Shown here: one piece after another, positions 24,274 to 32,531 of the stretch
Layout: each line of letters starts with the position of its first letter
Numbering within the stretch: the first letter of the stretch is position 1
From: Imbroritus primus
Lineage (GTDB): Bacteria > Pseudomonadota > Gammaproteobacteria > Burkholderiales > Burkholderiaceae
Direction: 5' to 3'
Length of the DNA stretch: 64,000 nt
Assembly (NCBI RefSeq): GCF_964332355.1
Contig: NZ_OZ201293.1
Coordinates: 434,001 to 498,000, forward strand
Notes under the pieces: model-generated
The model's database searches: none
Told to the model about the DNA's origin: nothing
Seen by the model: the letters and a program-made list of their open reading frames with translations, nothing else
Translations under genes and position numbers: made by a program

Positions 24274-25074
24274 TCATGAGAAGTTTTTGACGGGCAGGGG
24301 GCTGCTGGGGCGTTTGGGTTCAGCGGGGCGCGGACGCGGCTGGGCGACGTGCAGTTGCTGGAAGTAGGTGGCTTCGCCCTGGTGCAGCACCGCGCGTTCG
24401 CCCTGGCGCGTGGTGACCGTGGCGCCTTCGTCCAGCGCGTGGGCAAAGCTGCGGTCCGCTTCCTGCCGGACGACGACCCCCGTGCCGCGCACGCGTACCT
24501 GGCCTTCATGGGTTTCCACGACGAAGGGATGCGCGGTGTCGGGCACGACCGTGGCGATCAGTTCGCCGGCGCGCAGGCGCACGCGGCGCTCCTGGCCATC
24601 GAACATGATGTCGGCGGCGGAGCGTGCGCCGAGGGTGACGGTGCTGCCATCGGGCAGGGCGAAGACCCGTTGCTCGCCGGTGGCGGTATGCAGGTCGGCC
24701 GTCAGGTCGAGCAGTGGCGTGTATTGCTCGGCCAGCCATGCGCTGCACAGCAGGGTGGCGATGGCCAGCAGGCCGGTGCGGCCGCGCCGCCGTGTCGGCG
24801 CGCGTTTGGCCTCGGGCTGCAGCAGGACATGATGCGCGGCGCTGGCGTGCGCCTCGCTGGCGCGCAGCGGCTGGAAAGCGTCGTCGAGCCGGCCGGACAC
24901 ATGGGCCCAGGCGGTGCGATGTTCATCCTCCGCCGCGAGCCATTGCTCGAAGGCTGCCCGTTCGTCGGGACTGACCTCGCCCGAACGCAGCAGCACCATC
25001 CAGTCGATGGCCTCGCCTAGCGCACGCTCGGCCGGCGATGAAAGAGCACTAGCTGCGGCGGACGCGCGCTCCAT
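24274..25074 (-). CDS. FecR-like anti-sigma regulator, shortened C-terminus
   Basis: 266 residues. The cytoplasmic DUF4880 part (about 10-60) has IDWMVLLRSGEVSPDERAAF and WLAAEDEHRTAW. A membrane helix lies at about 103-120 (LLAIATLLCSAWLA). The FecR domain follows (ATGEQRVFALPDGSTVTLGARSA, about 133-155). The protein stops soon after GEATYFQQLHV with a proline-rich tail. Family members of about 310-330 residues continue into a C-terminal receptor-contact domain, missing here. Only 72 bp remain to the receptor gene, so no frameshifted remainder fits. Its ATG is two bases past the fecI stop (TGAGCATG), giving coupling. Confidence 0.85.
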   Translation of the reverse strand: MERASAAASALSSPAERALGEAIDWMVLLRSGEVSPDERAAFEQWLAAEDEHRTAWAHVSGRLDDAFQPLRASEAHASAAHHVLLQPEAKRAPTRRRGRTGLLAIATLLCSAWLAEQYTPLLDLTADLHTATGEQRVFALPDGSTVTLGARSAADIMFDGQERRVRLRAGELIATVVPDTAHPFVVETHEGQVRVRGTGVVVRQEADRSFAHALDEGATVTTRQGERAVLHQGEATYFQQLHVAQPRPRPAEPKRPSSPLPVKNFS

Positions 25075-25076
25075 GC

Positions 25077-25580
25077 TCAGTGGATGGCGAGGCAGCAGGC
25101 CGTGAGCGCCTGCTTCATGTAGCGCCGCACGGTCATGACGGAAATGCCGAGCTGGTCGGCGATGGCGTGGTACGGCATCTCATACAGCTGGCTGAGGAGG
25201 AACGCCTGCTTGGCCAGCGGCGGGACGCCGCGCAGCGCGTGGTCGATGGTGGTCAGCGTGTCGATGATCAGCGCCCGCTCCTCCTCCGATGGGACGTATT
25301 GCGCAGGCGATGCCGACAGCGCTTCGAGATAGCTGTGCTCCAGGTCGCGCCGCCGCCAGAAATTGAACAGCACGCGCTTGGCGAGGGTGGTGAGGTAGGC
25401 GCGCGGTTCGATGATCGGTTCTGTGGGCTGCGAGGTCAGGTATTGCAGATACGTATCTTGGGCGAGATCCGCCGCCTGTTCCGTGCAGCCGAGGCGACGC
25501 CGCAACCAGCCTTGCAGCCAGGGATTGTGTTCGCGGTAGAAGGCGCGGAACGCGCCGTCGGTAAGGATCTGCGGAGTCAT
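25077..25580 (-). CDS. FecI-like ECF sigma factor
   Basis: 167 residues. Region 2 has FRAFYREHNPWLQGWLRRRLGC and AADLAQDTYLQYL; region 4 has LPPLAKQAF-like packing (GVPPLAKQAFLLSQLYEMPY) and the HTH AIADQLGISVMTVRRYMKQAL. This is the iron-starvation FecI group, which directs RNA polymerase to a siderophore-receptor promoter. The start is the ATG at 25580 (MTPQILTDGAFRAFY); the frame is open upstream without sigma content. A Fur-box-like sequence lies about 45 bp upstream. It is coupled to the fecR-like gene downstream. Confidence 0.9.
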   Translation of the reverse strand: MTPQILTDGAFRAFYREHNPWLQGWLRRRLGCTEQAADLAQDTYLQYLTSQPTEPIIEPRAYLTTLAKRVLFNFWRRRDLEHSYLEALSASPAQYVPSEEERALIIDTLTTIDHALRGVPPLAKQAFLLSQLYEMPYHAIADQLGISVMTVRRYMKQALTACCLAIH

Positions 25581-25623
25581 GGCCGTTGGCGGGCACCCGT
25601 GCCGCCAGAGTGGAATGAGATTG

Positions 25624-25646
25624 GTAATGAGAACTATTCGCATATT
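25624..25646 (-). promoter_or_regulatory. Fur-box-like operator upstream of fecI
   Basis: GTAATGAGAACTATTCGCAT (start of the site) carries the AATGAGAAnnATTC core common to Fur sites and is roughly palindromic with the ATATT that follows. It sits in the 172-bp divergent gap between the fecI-like gene and the ABC exporter, 44 bases before the fecI start. Repression by Fur when iron is sufficient would explain control of the whole fecI-fecR-receptor unit. Confidence 0.6.
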
Positions 25647-25752
25647 AACAGATGACTTCGGTGTCCGAAAAGCGGATTCATGCGTGATGTGTGGCATCAG
25701 CCACACGCGATGGTGATATCGTTGCGTCCATCGTGATTCTCCGGTGCCCGCC

Positions 25753-27678
25753 ATGTCCTCGCGTTCCGCTGCCCCCACGCTTGAACCGCCCGTACCGCTG
25801 CCGGTGACGCCGGCTTCCGAGCTCGCCACCATCAGCCGGTTGCGGCCGCGCGAAACATGGGCCTTGCTCAAGCCGTACTGGGTGTCGTCGGCCAGCAAGG
25901 GCGGCTGGGGGCTACTGCTGGTGATCGTGGCGCTGAGCCTGGGACTGGTGTATCTGAACGTGGTGTTCACCGACTGGAACCGGCTGTTCTACAACGCGCT
26001 GGAGCAACGCGACTTCGCCGAATTCCGCACACAGCTGTGGCGCTTCTGCTGGATCGCCGCGGCCATCATCATTGCCTCGATCTTCAAGCTGTACTACACG
26101 ATGATGCTGCAGATGCGCTGGCGCACGTGGATGACGGAGCAGTTCCTCGACCGCTGGATGGCGCATCAGGCGTTCTACAGGATCGAGCAGACGCGTGCCA
26201 CCGATAACCCCGACCAACGCATCGCCGACGACCTGCGCGTGTTTACCGACAGCGCATTGTCGCTCGGGCTCGGCCTGCTCAGTTCCGTGGTGACGCTGCT
26301 GTCCTTCGTGGGACTGCTGTGGGTGGTATCGGGTCCGGTGTCGTTTGCGCTGTTCGGCACGGAGATCACGATCCCCGGCTATATGGTGTGGTTCGCGGTG
26401 GCCTACGCGGTAATCGGGTCGCTCATCATGCACTTTGTCGGTCGTCCGTTGATTGGTCTCAACTTCCAGCAGGAGCGTTACGAGGCGGATTTCCGTTTCA
26501 TGCTCGTGCGCCTGCGCGAGAATGCCGAGCCGGTCGCACTGTACCGTGGCGAGCCGGTCGAGCAGGCGGCGTTGACCGGGCGCTTCGGCCGCATCCGCGC
26601 CAACTGGGCGCAATTAATGGACTACACGCGACGCCTGACATTCGTGCGCTCGGGGTATGGGCAATTTGCCATCATCTTTCCGATCCTGGTGGCCGCGCCG
26701 CGCTACTTCAGCGGACAGATGACGCTGGGTGGCCTGATGCAGGTCTCGTCGGCGTTCGGGCAGGTGCAGGGCGCGCTTTCCTGGTTCGTCGATAGCTATG
26801 GCGAACTGGTGGGATGGAAGGCAGCGGCCAACCGTCTGATCGAATTCCGCCATGCGATGGAATCGGCCGAACGCGATGCCGCGCAGCGCGACGGAGTGCA
26901 CCAGATTGCCGTCCGGTCCGCGTCCGCGCCGGAGATCGCGGCACATGGCTTGGCGCTCAACGTGCCGGGCCGTCCGCTCGACCAGCCGCTGACCGAGCCA
27001 TTCGATCTGCGCATCGCGCCGGGCGAGCGCTGGTTCGTGAGCGGACCGTCGGGGTGCGGTAAGAGCGTGCTGTTCCGCGCCATGGCAGGCATCTGGCCCT
27101 ACGGCGCCGGCGACATCACCGTGCCCGAGGCGACGCGGCCGATGTTCCTGCCGCAGCGCAGTTACCTGCCGGTCGGCACGCTGGCGGAGGTGCTGTGCTA
27201 TCCCGATGGCGCGGCCGCGCATCCGCGTGCACGGCTCGAAGAGGTGCTCACCGCCTGTCGCCTGGCGCATCTGGCCGACGTGCTCGATACCTTCGACAAC
27301 TGGTCGTTGCGCCTCTCGCCCGGTGAACAGCAGCGCATCGCCTTTGCGCGTGCCGTGCTGCAAGAGCCCGCTTATCTGTTCCTCGACGAGGCCACGAGCG
27401 CACTCGACGAGGAGACCGAGGCCGCGATGTACACACTGGTGCTGGAGCGGTTGCCTGGCGTGGCGCTGGTCAGCATTGCCCACCGCAGCACGGTGGCGCG
27501 TTTCCATACGCACCGCCTGTTGTACCGCCCGGTTGCACCGGCCGGTATGGCCGGAAAAACCGGACAAGGCGGGGTGGGTGCGGTAAGCTACAGGGTTCAG
27601 GCAAGCGTTATTGCAGCGAATCCCGCAGCCGATCCGGGCCCGGAAGGGCAGGACGGAGCAGGGCAACAGATGCGGTGA
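25753..27678 (+). CDS. SbmA/YddA-type ABC exporter, fused membrane and ATPase domains
   Basis: 641 residues. The N-terminal membrane domain (about 40-340) matches the SbmA/BacA-like ABC_membrane_2 family: TDWNRLFYNALEQRDFAEF, GLLWVVSG, QERYEADFRFMLVRLRENAEPVALYRGE. The ATPase domain follows with Walker A GPSGCGKSVLF, a signature LSPGEQQRIAFARA (P in place of the second G) and Walker B YLFLDEATSALDE. Relatives move antimicrobial peptides, vitamin B12 or siderophores. The gene diverges from the fecI-like gene and shares its Fur-site gap, so a link to iron is possible. The ATG at 25753 is preferred over a GTG at 25744. Confidence 0.88.
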   Translation: MSSRSAAPTLEPPVPLPVTPASELATISRLRPRETWALLKPYWVSSASKGGWGLLLVIVALSLGLVYLNVVFTDWNRLFYNALEQRDFAEFRTQLWRFCWIAAAIIIASIFKLYYTMMLQMRWRTWMTEQFLDRWMAHQAFYRIEQTRATDNPDQRIADDLRVFTDSALSLGLGLLSSVVTLLSFVGLLWVVSGPVSFALFGTEITIPGYMVWFAVAYAVIGSLIMHFVGRPLIGLNFQQERYEADFRFMLVRLRENAEPVALYRGEPVEQAALTGRFGRIRANWAQLMDYTRRLTFVRSGYGQFAIIFPILVAAPRYFSGQMTLGGLMQVSSAFGQVQGALSWFVDSYGELVGWKAAANRLIEFRHAMESAERDAAQRDGVHQIAVRSASAPEIAAHGLALNVPGRPLDQPLTEPFDLRIAPGERWFVSGPSGCGKSVLFRAMAGIWPYGAGDITVPEATRPMFLPQRSYLPVGTLAEVLCYPDGAAAHPRARLEEVLTACRLAHLADVLDTFDNWSLRLSPGEQQRIAFARAVLQEPAYLFLDEATSALDEETEAAMYTLVLERLPGVALVSIAHRSTVARFHTHRLLYRPVAPAGMAGKTGQGGVGAVSYRVQASVIAANPAADPGPEGQDGAGQQMR

Positions 27679-27714
27679 CGCCGGCGCAAGAATCATGAGC
27701 AGGGATCCAATCTG

Positions 27715-28134
27715 ATGGCAGGACTCGAAAAAAATCTCCCCCGGCCGGTGTCGATCACCGTGCATTCCCAGTCGCGCGTGCTCGAAATCGGCTTTGACGA
27801 TGGCGCGCAGTGGCGGCTGCCGTTCGAATTGCTGCGGGTGTATTCCCCCTCGGCGGAAGTGATGGGCCATGGCCCCGGGCAGGAAGTCCTGCAGACGGGC
27901 AAGCGCGACGTGACCATCACGCAGGTGCAACCGGTGGGCAACTACGCGATCCAGCCGGTGTTCTCGGATGGGCACGAATCCGGCATTTATTCGTGGGATT
28001 ACCTCTATCGCCTCGGCGCGGAGCAGGACACGCTGTGGCAGGCCTACCTCGACCGGCTGGCCGAGGCCGGCGTCGACCGTGACACGCCGATGGCGGCGGC
28101 TGGCGCCGCGCATGGTGGCTGCGGTCACCACTGA
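27715..28134 (+). CDS. DUF971 protein (gamma-butyrobetaine hydroxylase N-terminal-like)
   Basis: 139 residues. The compact domain has LEIGFDDGAQWRLPFELLRVYSPSAEV and VGNYAIQPVFSDGHESGIYSW, the pattern of DUF971, which is the zinc-binding N-terminal part of gamma-butyrobetaine hydroxylase standing alone. The tail GGCGHH could bind metal. Stand-alone members may serve Fe-S metabolism, but function is not proven. It precedes ubiE by 12 bp, an order kept in Burkholderiales, so both are likely in one operon. Confidence 0.88.
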   Translation: MAGLEKNLPRPVSITVHSQSRVLEIGFDDGAQWRLPFELLRVYSPSAEVMGHGPGQEVLQTGKRDVTITQVQPVGNYAIQPVFSDGHESGIYSWDYLYRLGAEQDTLWQAYLDRLAEAGVDRDTPMAAAGAAHGGCGHH

Positions 28135-28146
28135 ACGAGGCGTGGC

Positions 28147-28878
28147 ATGAGCGAAACCCATTTCGGCTTCGAGAAGGTCGAGGAAAAAGACAAGGCCGGC
28201 AAGGTCGCCGGCGTGTTCCATTCGGTGGCCAGCAACTACGACGTCATGAACGACCTGATGTCGGCCGGCCTGCACCGCCTGTGGAAGACCTTCACCATCG
28301 CCCAGGCCGGCATCCGGCCCGGCTTCAAGGTCCTCGACATTGCCGGCGGTACGGGTGACCTCGCCAAGGCATTCGCGCGCCAGGCCGGCCCGACCGGCGA
28401 GGTCTGGCTGACGGACATCAACGAATCGATGCTGCGCGTTGGCCGCGATCGGCTGCTGAACAAAGGCGTGCTGACCCCGGTGTGCCTGTGCGATGCCGAG
28501 CACATTCCATTTCCCGACAACCATTTCGACGTGGTGACGGTGGCCTTCGGCCTGCGCAACATGACGCACAAGGACGCCGCACTCAAGGAAATGCACCGCG
28601 TGGTCAAGCCGGGCGGCAAGGTCATGGTGCTGGAGTTCTCCAAGGTGTGGAAACCACTGGAGAAGGCCTACGACGTGTATTCCTTCAAGGTCTTGCCGTG
28701 GCTGGGCAGCAAGGTGGCTGGCGATGCCGACAGCTACCGCTACCTGGCCGAGTCGATCCGCATGCACCCCGGTCAGCAGGAACTTGCAAAAATGATGGAA
28801 CAGGCGGGACTCGAGTCTGTCGAATACTTCAACTTGTCGGCAGGCGTCGTTGCCTTGCATACCGGCAGGAAATACTAA
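28147..28878 (+). CDS. ubiE: Ubiquinone/menaquinone C-methyltransferase
   Basis: 243 residues, the family's normal length. SAM-binding motif I is VLDIAGGTGDLAKAF (about 62-76). UbiE signatures are NYDVMNDLMSAGLHRLWK, DNHFDVVTVAFGLRNMTHK and LEFSKVW, and YRYLAESIRMHPGQ lies near the end. The enzyme methylates the C-2 position of the demethylated benzoquinol in ubiquinone synthesis (and demethylmenaquinol where made). It sits in a ubiE-Tim44-ubiJ-ubiB arrangement, so the region supplies several late ubiquinone functions. Confidence 0.95.
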   Translation: MSETHFGFEKVEEKDKAGKVAGVFHSVASNYDVMNDLMSAGLHRLWKTFTIAQAGIRPGFKVLDIAGGTGDLAKAFARQAGPTGEVWLTDINESMLRVGRDRLLNKGVLTPVCLCDAEHIPFPDNHFDVVTVAFGLRNMTHKDAALKEMHRVVKPGGKVMVLEFSKVWKPLEKAYDVYSFKVLPWLGSKVAGDADSYRYLAESIRMHPGQQELAKMMEQAGLESVEYFNLSAGVVALHTGRKY

Positions 28879-28896
28879 AACACTGGAGCAACGTAC

Positions 28897-29868
28897 ATGT
28901 TTTCATTTTTGCGTGGGAAATTCCTGGTCGGGTCGATGATTGGCGCACTGGCGCTGGGTATGGCGTTTGAGGCTGATGCCAAGCGCATGGGCGGTTCGCG
29001 TAGCATGGGCAAGCAGTCGTCGAGCGTGACCCAGCAACAGCAGCAGCGCCAGCAGGCGCCGACCCAGACGCAGCAGACCCAGCAAGGTACGCAGCAGGCC
29101 GCCGCGCCGACCGCGGGCGCCGCCGGCACGGCCGCTGCCACGCAGCGCCGCGGTTTCATGGGCGGCATGGGCGGGATCCTCGGCGGCCTGGCCGCCGGCC
29201 TCGGTATCGCATGGTTGCTGTCGCAGTTCGGCCTGGCCGGTGCGGCCGCGCAATTCCTGGCCAATGCCATCATCATCGCGCTGATCGCCTTTGCGGTGAT
29301 CTGGCTGATCCGCAAGCTGCGTGGCGGCAGTGGTGCCAATGCCCGTCGCCAGGAACCGGCCTACGCCGGCATGGCGCGCCAGGCCGAGCCGCAGTCCAAC
29401 CCGTTTGCCGACCAGCGTCCGCAGCAGCCGGCTGCCTTCCAGCCGTCCGCAACCGTTGCGACGGCCGCTCCGGCTGCACAACAGGCCTGGGGCGTACCGG
29501 CTGACTTTGATACCGATGCCTTCCTGCGCAATGCCAAGGTATATTTCGTCCGTCTGCAGGCCAGCTGGGATGCCGGCAACCTGAATGACATCCGCGAGTT
29601 CACCACTCCGGAAATGTTCGCCGAGATCAAGATGGACCTGGCCGAGCGCGGCCAGACGGCCAATCAGACCGACGTGGTGACGCTCGATGCCGAGCTGCTT
29701 GGTATCGAGAACCAGGCTGACACCTATCTGGCCAGCGTGCGCTTCTCGGGCATGATCCGCGAGAACACCGGCGCAGCCGCCGAGCCGTTCAACGAGGTGT
29801 GGAACCTCAGCAAGCCGGCCCGTGGCGAAGGCGGCTGGGTGCTGGCCGGGATCCAGCAGGTGAACTGA
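28897..29868 (+). CDS. Tim44-like domain membrane protein
   Basis: 323 residues. A signal or membrane start (about 1-26, ending EADAKRMG) is followed by a glutamine/alanine-rich linker (about 45-75) and a glycine-rich plus hydrophobic region with a helix near 110-148 (FLANAIIIALIAFAVIWLI). The C-terminal about 120 residues form a Tim44/YibL-like domain (AFLRNAKVYFVRLQASWDAGNL, IREFTTPEMFAEIKMDL). Bacterial members are inner-membrane anchored and of unknown role. GGAG stands eight bases before the ATG. It is followed by a strong terminator, which separates it from ubiJ. Confidence 0.88.
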   Translation: MFSFLRGKFLVGSMIGALALGMAFEADAKRMGGSRSMGKQSSSVTQQQQQRQQAPTQTQQTQQGTQQAAAPTAGAAGTAAATQRRGFMGGMGGILGGLAAGLGIAWLLSQFGLAGAAAQFLANAIIIALIAFAVIWLIRKLRGGSGANARRQEPAYAGMARQAEPQSNPFADQRPQQPAAFQPSATVATAAPAAQQAWGVPADFDTDAFLRNAKVYFVRLQASWDAGNLNDIREFTTPEMFAEIKMDLAERGQTANQTDVVTLDAELLGIENQADTYLASVRFSGMIRENTGAAAEPFNEVWNLSKPARGEGGWVLAGIQQVN

Positions 29869-29937
29869 TTGCTGCCCTGGCGTGGGCGCATCGGAACGAC
29901 GTGATGCGTTCGTGACCTGGTAATGGCTTTAGAATGG

Positions 29938-29965
29938 AGGCCCGCAGAAGTGCGGGCCTTTTTTT
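29938..29965 (+). terminator. Rho-independent terminator after the Tim44-like gene
   Basis: GGCCCGCA and TGCGGGCC form an 8-bp stem with a GAAG loop, directly followed by seven T. Confidence 0.93.
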
Positions 29966-30049
29966 GTTGGGCCATGGAGGGTGCCGGATCCGTCCGTCGC
30001 TTCCGTGGAAGTTGCGTATTTTGCCCATGTGTGCCGGGATTGTGCCGAG

Positions 30050-30766
30050 ATGACCGCGTTTGCTTCCGCCTCTTCTTCCGCTGCTTCGAGCGCTCCTGAT
30101 CCAGCGGCCGCATCCGGTGCGGGACTGGACGCACGGGCCGGCGGGTTGCTCGCGGCCGCGCTGAACCACCTGCTGTCGCAGGAGCCGTGGGCCGCCAACA
30201 GCCTGCGCGGTTTTGCCGGCCGCACCGTACGCTTCGATCTCGCGCCGTTGCAGATCAATCTGCTGATCATGTCGGACGGCCAGGTGTCGCGGGCGCCGCC
30301 GGATGCCGAGGCAGCAGTAACCGTGGCCGTGCCGCTGTCCGCCATGCCAGCCATGGCGGCGGACTACGCCAACGCCGGTCAGGCTGGCGTGATGAAGCAC
30401 GTGCGGCTGGAAGGCGACGCCGAGCTGGCCAATACGGTGTCGCAACTGGTGCGGCATCTGCGCTGGGAAGTGGCCGAGGATCTGTCGCGCGTGGTTGGCG
30501 ATGTCGCCGCGCAGCGCATGGTGTCGGGTGCGGTGCGCCTGCATGGACATGCCTTGCAGACGCTGCGCGGCCTGCGTGACAGCGTCGTCGAATACCTCAC
30601 TGACGAACGGCCCACGCTGGTGCGCCCGGCGGAACTGGAGCGGCTGAGCAGCGATGTGACCGACTTGCGCAACGCCCTCGCGCGTTTCGAAAAACGGCTG
30701 GAGCGCCTCGAGCGGACCGGACCGGTTGGACGTTCTCCTATTTCTTCTCAGAGTGGATCGGCATGA
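30050..30766 (+). CDS. ubiJ: Ubiquinone biosynthesis accessory factor, SCP2 domain
   Basis: 238 residues from the ATG at 30050 (a GTG at 29981 is less likely). An alanine/serine-rich start precedes an SCP2 sterol-carrier-like lipid pocket (about 30-140: LLAAALNHLLSQEP, GRTVRFDLAPLQINL, VRLEGDAELANTVSQLV). A coiled C-terminus follows (LERLSSDVTDLRNALARFEKRLERLER). UbiJ binds ubiquinone intermediates for the soluble Ubi metabolon. Its stop overlaps the ubiB start (ATGA), so the two are coupled, which supports the assignment. Confidence 0.9.
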   Translation: MTAFASASSSAASSAPDPAAASGAGLDARAGGLLAAALNHLLSQEPWAANSLRGFAGRTVRFDLAPLQINLLIMSDGQVSRAPPDAEAAVTVAVPLSAMPAMAADYANAGQAGVMKHVRLEGDAELANTVSQLVRHLRWEVAEDLSRVVGDVAAQRMVSGAVRLHGHALQTLRGLRDSVVEYLTDERPTLVRPAELERLSSDVTDLRNALARFEKRLERLERTGPVGRSPISSQSGSA

Positions 30767-32337
30767 CCCGTTTTCTGCGTCTCGGCAAGATCCTGTTCGT
30801 CGTGCTCTATTACGGGCTCGACCAGCTTGCGCTCTCCGGCTTCAAGAGCCGCCGCATGCAGTTCCTGCTGCGCGTGCTGTCCTTCGGGCGCAAGCTTGAC
30901 CAGCCGCGCGGGGAGCGCCTGCGCCTGGCGCTGGAGCGCCTCGGTCCGATCTTCGTGAAATTTGGGCAGGTCCTGTCGACCCGGCGCGACCTGATGCCGG
31001 CGGATATCGCCGACGAACTCGCCAAGCTGCAGGACCGCGTGCCGCCGTTCGATTCCGCCGTGGCCGTGCGCATCATCGAACGTTCGCTGGGACGGCCGCT
31101 GATGGACCTGTTCGAAACCTTCGAGCAGGTGCCGGTCGCCAGCGCCTCCGTGGCGCAGGTCCACTTCGCGACGTTGCGTGGCGGTCCGCACCATGGCAAG
31201 GAAGTCGCGGTGAAGGTGCTGCGCCCCGGCATGTTGCCGGTGATCGACAGCGACCTGGCGCTGATGCGCGATGTGGCGGGCTGGATCGAAAAACTCTGGG
31301 CCGACGGCAAGCGCCTCAAGCCGCGCGAGGTCGTGGCCGAGTTCGACAAGTACCTGCACGACGAGCTCGACCTGATGCGCGAGGCCGCCAACGCCAGCCA
31401 GCTGCGCCGCAACTTTGCCGACAGCGAGCTGCTGCTGGTGCCGGAGGTGTACTGGGACTGGTGCGCCAGCGAGGTGTTCGTGATGGAGCGCATGCACGGC
31501 ATTCCCATCTCGCGCATCGACGAACTGCGTCGCGCCGGCGTCGACCTCCACGAACTGGCGACGGCGGGCGTTACCATCTTCTTCACACAGGTATTCCGCG
31601 ACGGCTTCTTCCACGCCGACATGCACCCCGGCAACATCCTGGTGAGCGTCGCGCCGGAAACCTTCGGCCGCTATATTGCCCTCGACTTTGGCATCGTCGG
31701 CGCACTCTCCGAATTCGACAAGAACTATCTGGCGCAGAACTTCATCGCCTTCTTCCGGCGCGATTACCACCGCGTGGCGGTGCTGCACGTAGAGTCGGGC
31801 TGGGTGCCGCAACAGACTCGCGTCGAGGAACTCGAAGGTGCGATCCGCGCCTGCTGCGAACCGTTCTTCGACAGGCCGCTGCGCGAGATTTCGCTGGGCA
31901 TCGTGTTGATGCGATTGTTCCAGACCTCGCGCCGCTTCAACGTGGAAATCCAGCCGCAGCTCGTGTTGCTGCAAAAGACCCTGCTCAACGTGGAAGGCCT
32001 GGGCCGCCAGCTCGATCCGGACCTCGATCTCTGGAAGACTGCCAAGCCTTACCTCGAACGCTGGATGTACGAGCAGGTGGGCTGGCGTGGCTTCGTCGAA
32101 CGGCTGAAGGTCGAGGCGCCGCAGTGGGCCAAGATGTTCCCGGATTTTCCGCGTCTGGTGCATCAGGCGCTCGAACTGCGCCAGTCGCGCGACGACGGCA
32201 CCGAGCCCCGGTTGCTGGCAGCCATGCTGCAGGAGCAGCGCCGGACCAACCGTATGTTGAGCACCGCGCTGATGTTCATGGGCGGTCTCGCGGCCGGCAT
32301 GATCCTGACCCATCTGCTGGGATGGATCTACTACTGA
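30763..32337 (+). CDS. ubiB: Ubiquinone biosynthesis ATPase/kinase-like protein
   Basis: 524 residues. The UbiB/ABC1/ADCK fold is clear: the KxGQ motif FVKFGQVLSTRRDLMP (about 64-80), the alanine-rich ASASVAQVHFATL loop, the invariant lysine in VAVKVLRPG, FHADMHPGNILV (catalytic-loop-like) and ALDFGIVG (metal binding). Two hydrophobic helices at the C-terminus anchor it in the membrane (MFMGGLAAGMILTHLLGWIYY read over 503-523). It uses ATP to support extraction or handling of hydrophobic ubiquinone precursors. Length is typical (about 525). Confidence 0.95.
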   Translation: MTRFLRLGKILFVVLYYGLDQLALSGFKSRRMQFLLRVLSFGRKLDQPRGERLRLALERLGPIFVKFGQVLSTRRDLMPADIADELAKLQDRVPPFDSAVAVRIIERSLGRPLMDLFETFEQVPVASASVAQVHFATLRGGPHHGKEVAVKVLRPGMLPVIDSDLALMRDVAGWIEKLWADGKRLKPREVVAEFDKYLHDELDLMREAANASQLRRNFADSELLLVPEVYWDWCASEVFVMERMHGIPISRIDELRRAGVDLHELATAGVTIFFTQVFRDGFFHADMHPGNILVSVAPETFGRYIALDFGIVGALSEFDKNYLAQNFIAFFRRDYHRVAVLHVESGWVPQQTRVEELEGAIRACCEPFFDRPLREISLGIVLMRLFQTSRRFNVEIQPQLVLLQKTLLNVEGLGRQLDPDLDLWKTAKPYLERWMYEQVGWRGFVERLKVEAPQWAKMFPDFPRLVHQALELRQSRDDGTEPRLLAAMLQEQRRTNRMLSTALMFMGGLAAGMILTHLLGWIYY

Positions 32338-32531
32338 TCTAGCGAAATCGCGCCCGCCGGGCGGGGGCCATGCGCCCGGCCCGCACCAGGCGCAGGGAAA
32401 TTGCCGGGCACCGTCTGCCTGTCGTTATAATCGCGCCATTTGGCAGATCGGGGCGGCTCCGTTCCGCCTGTTTTCCACCCCGGCGCCGCCGGACTTTCCG
32501 AACGATTCTCGAACATCACAAGGGCAGCCAC

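Noticed and set aside
26614..28860. Minus-strand open frame of 748 codons
   Set aside because: Antisense to the ABC exporter, DUF971 gene and ubiE.
29020..29100. CAG/CAR-rich repeat as a mobile or CRISPR-like array
   Set aside because: It encodes the glutamine-rich linker of the Tim44-like protein and has no regular unit.
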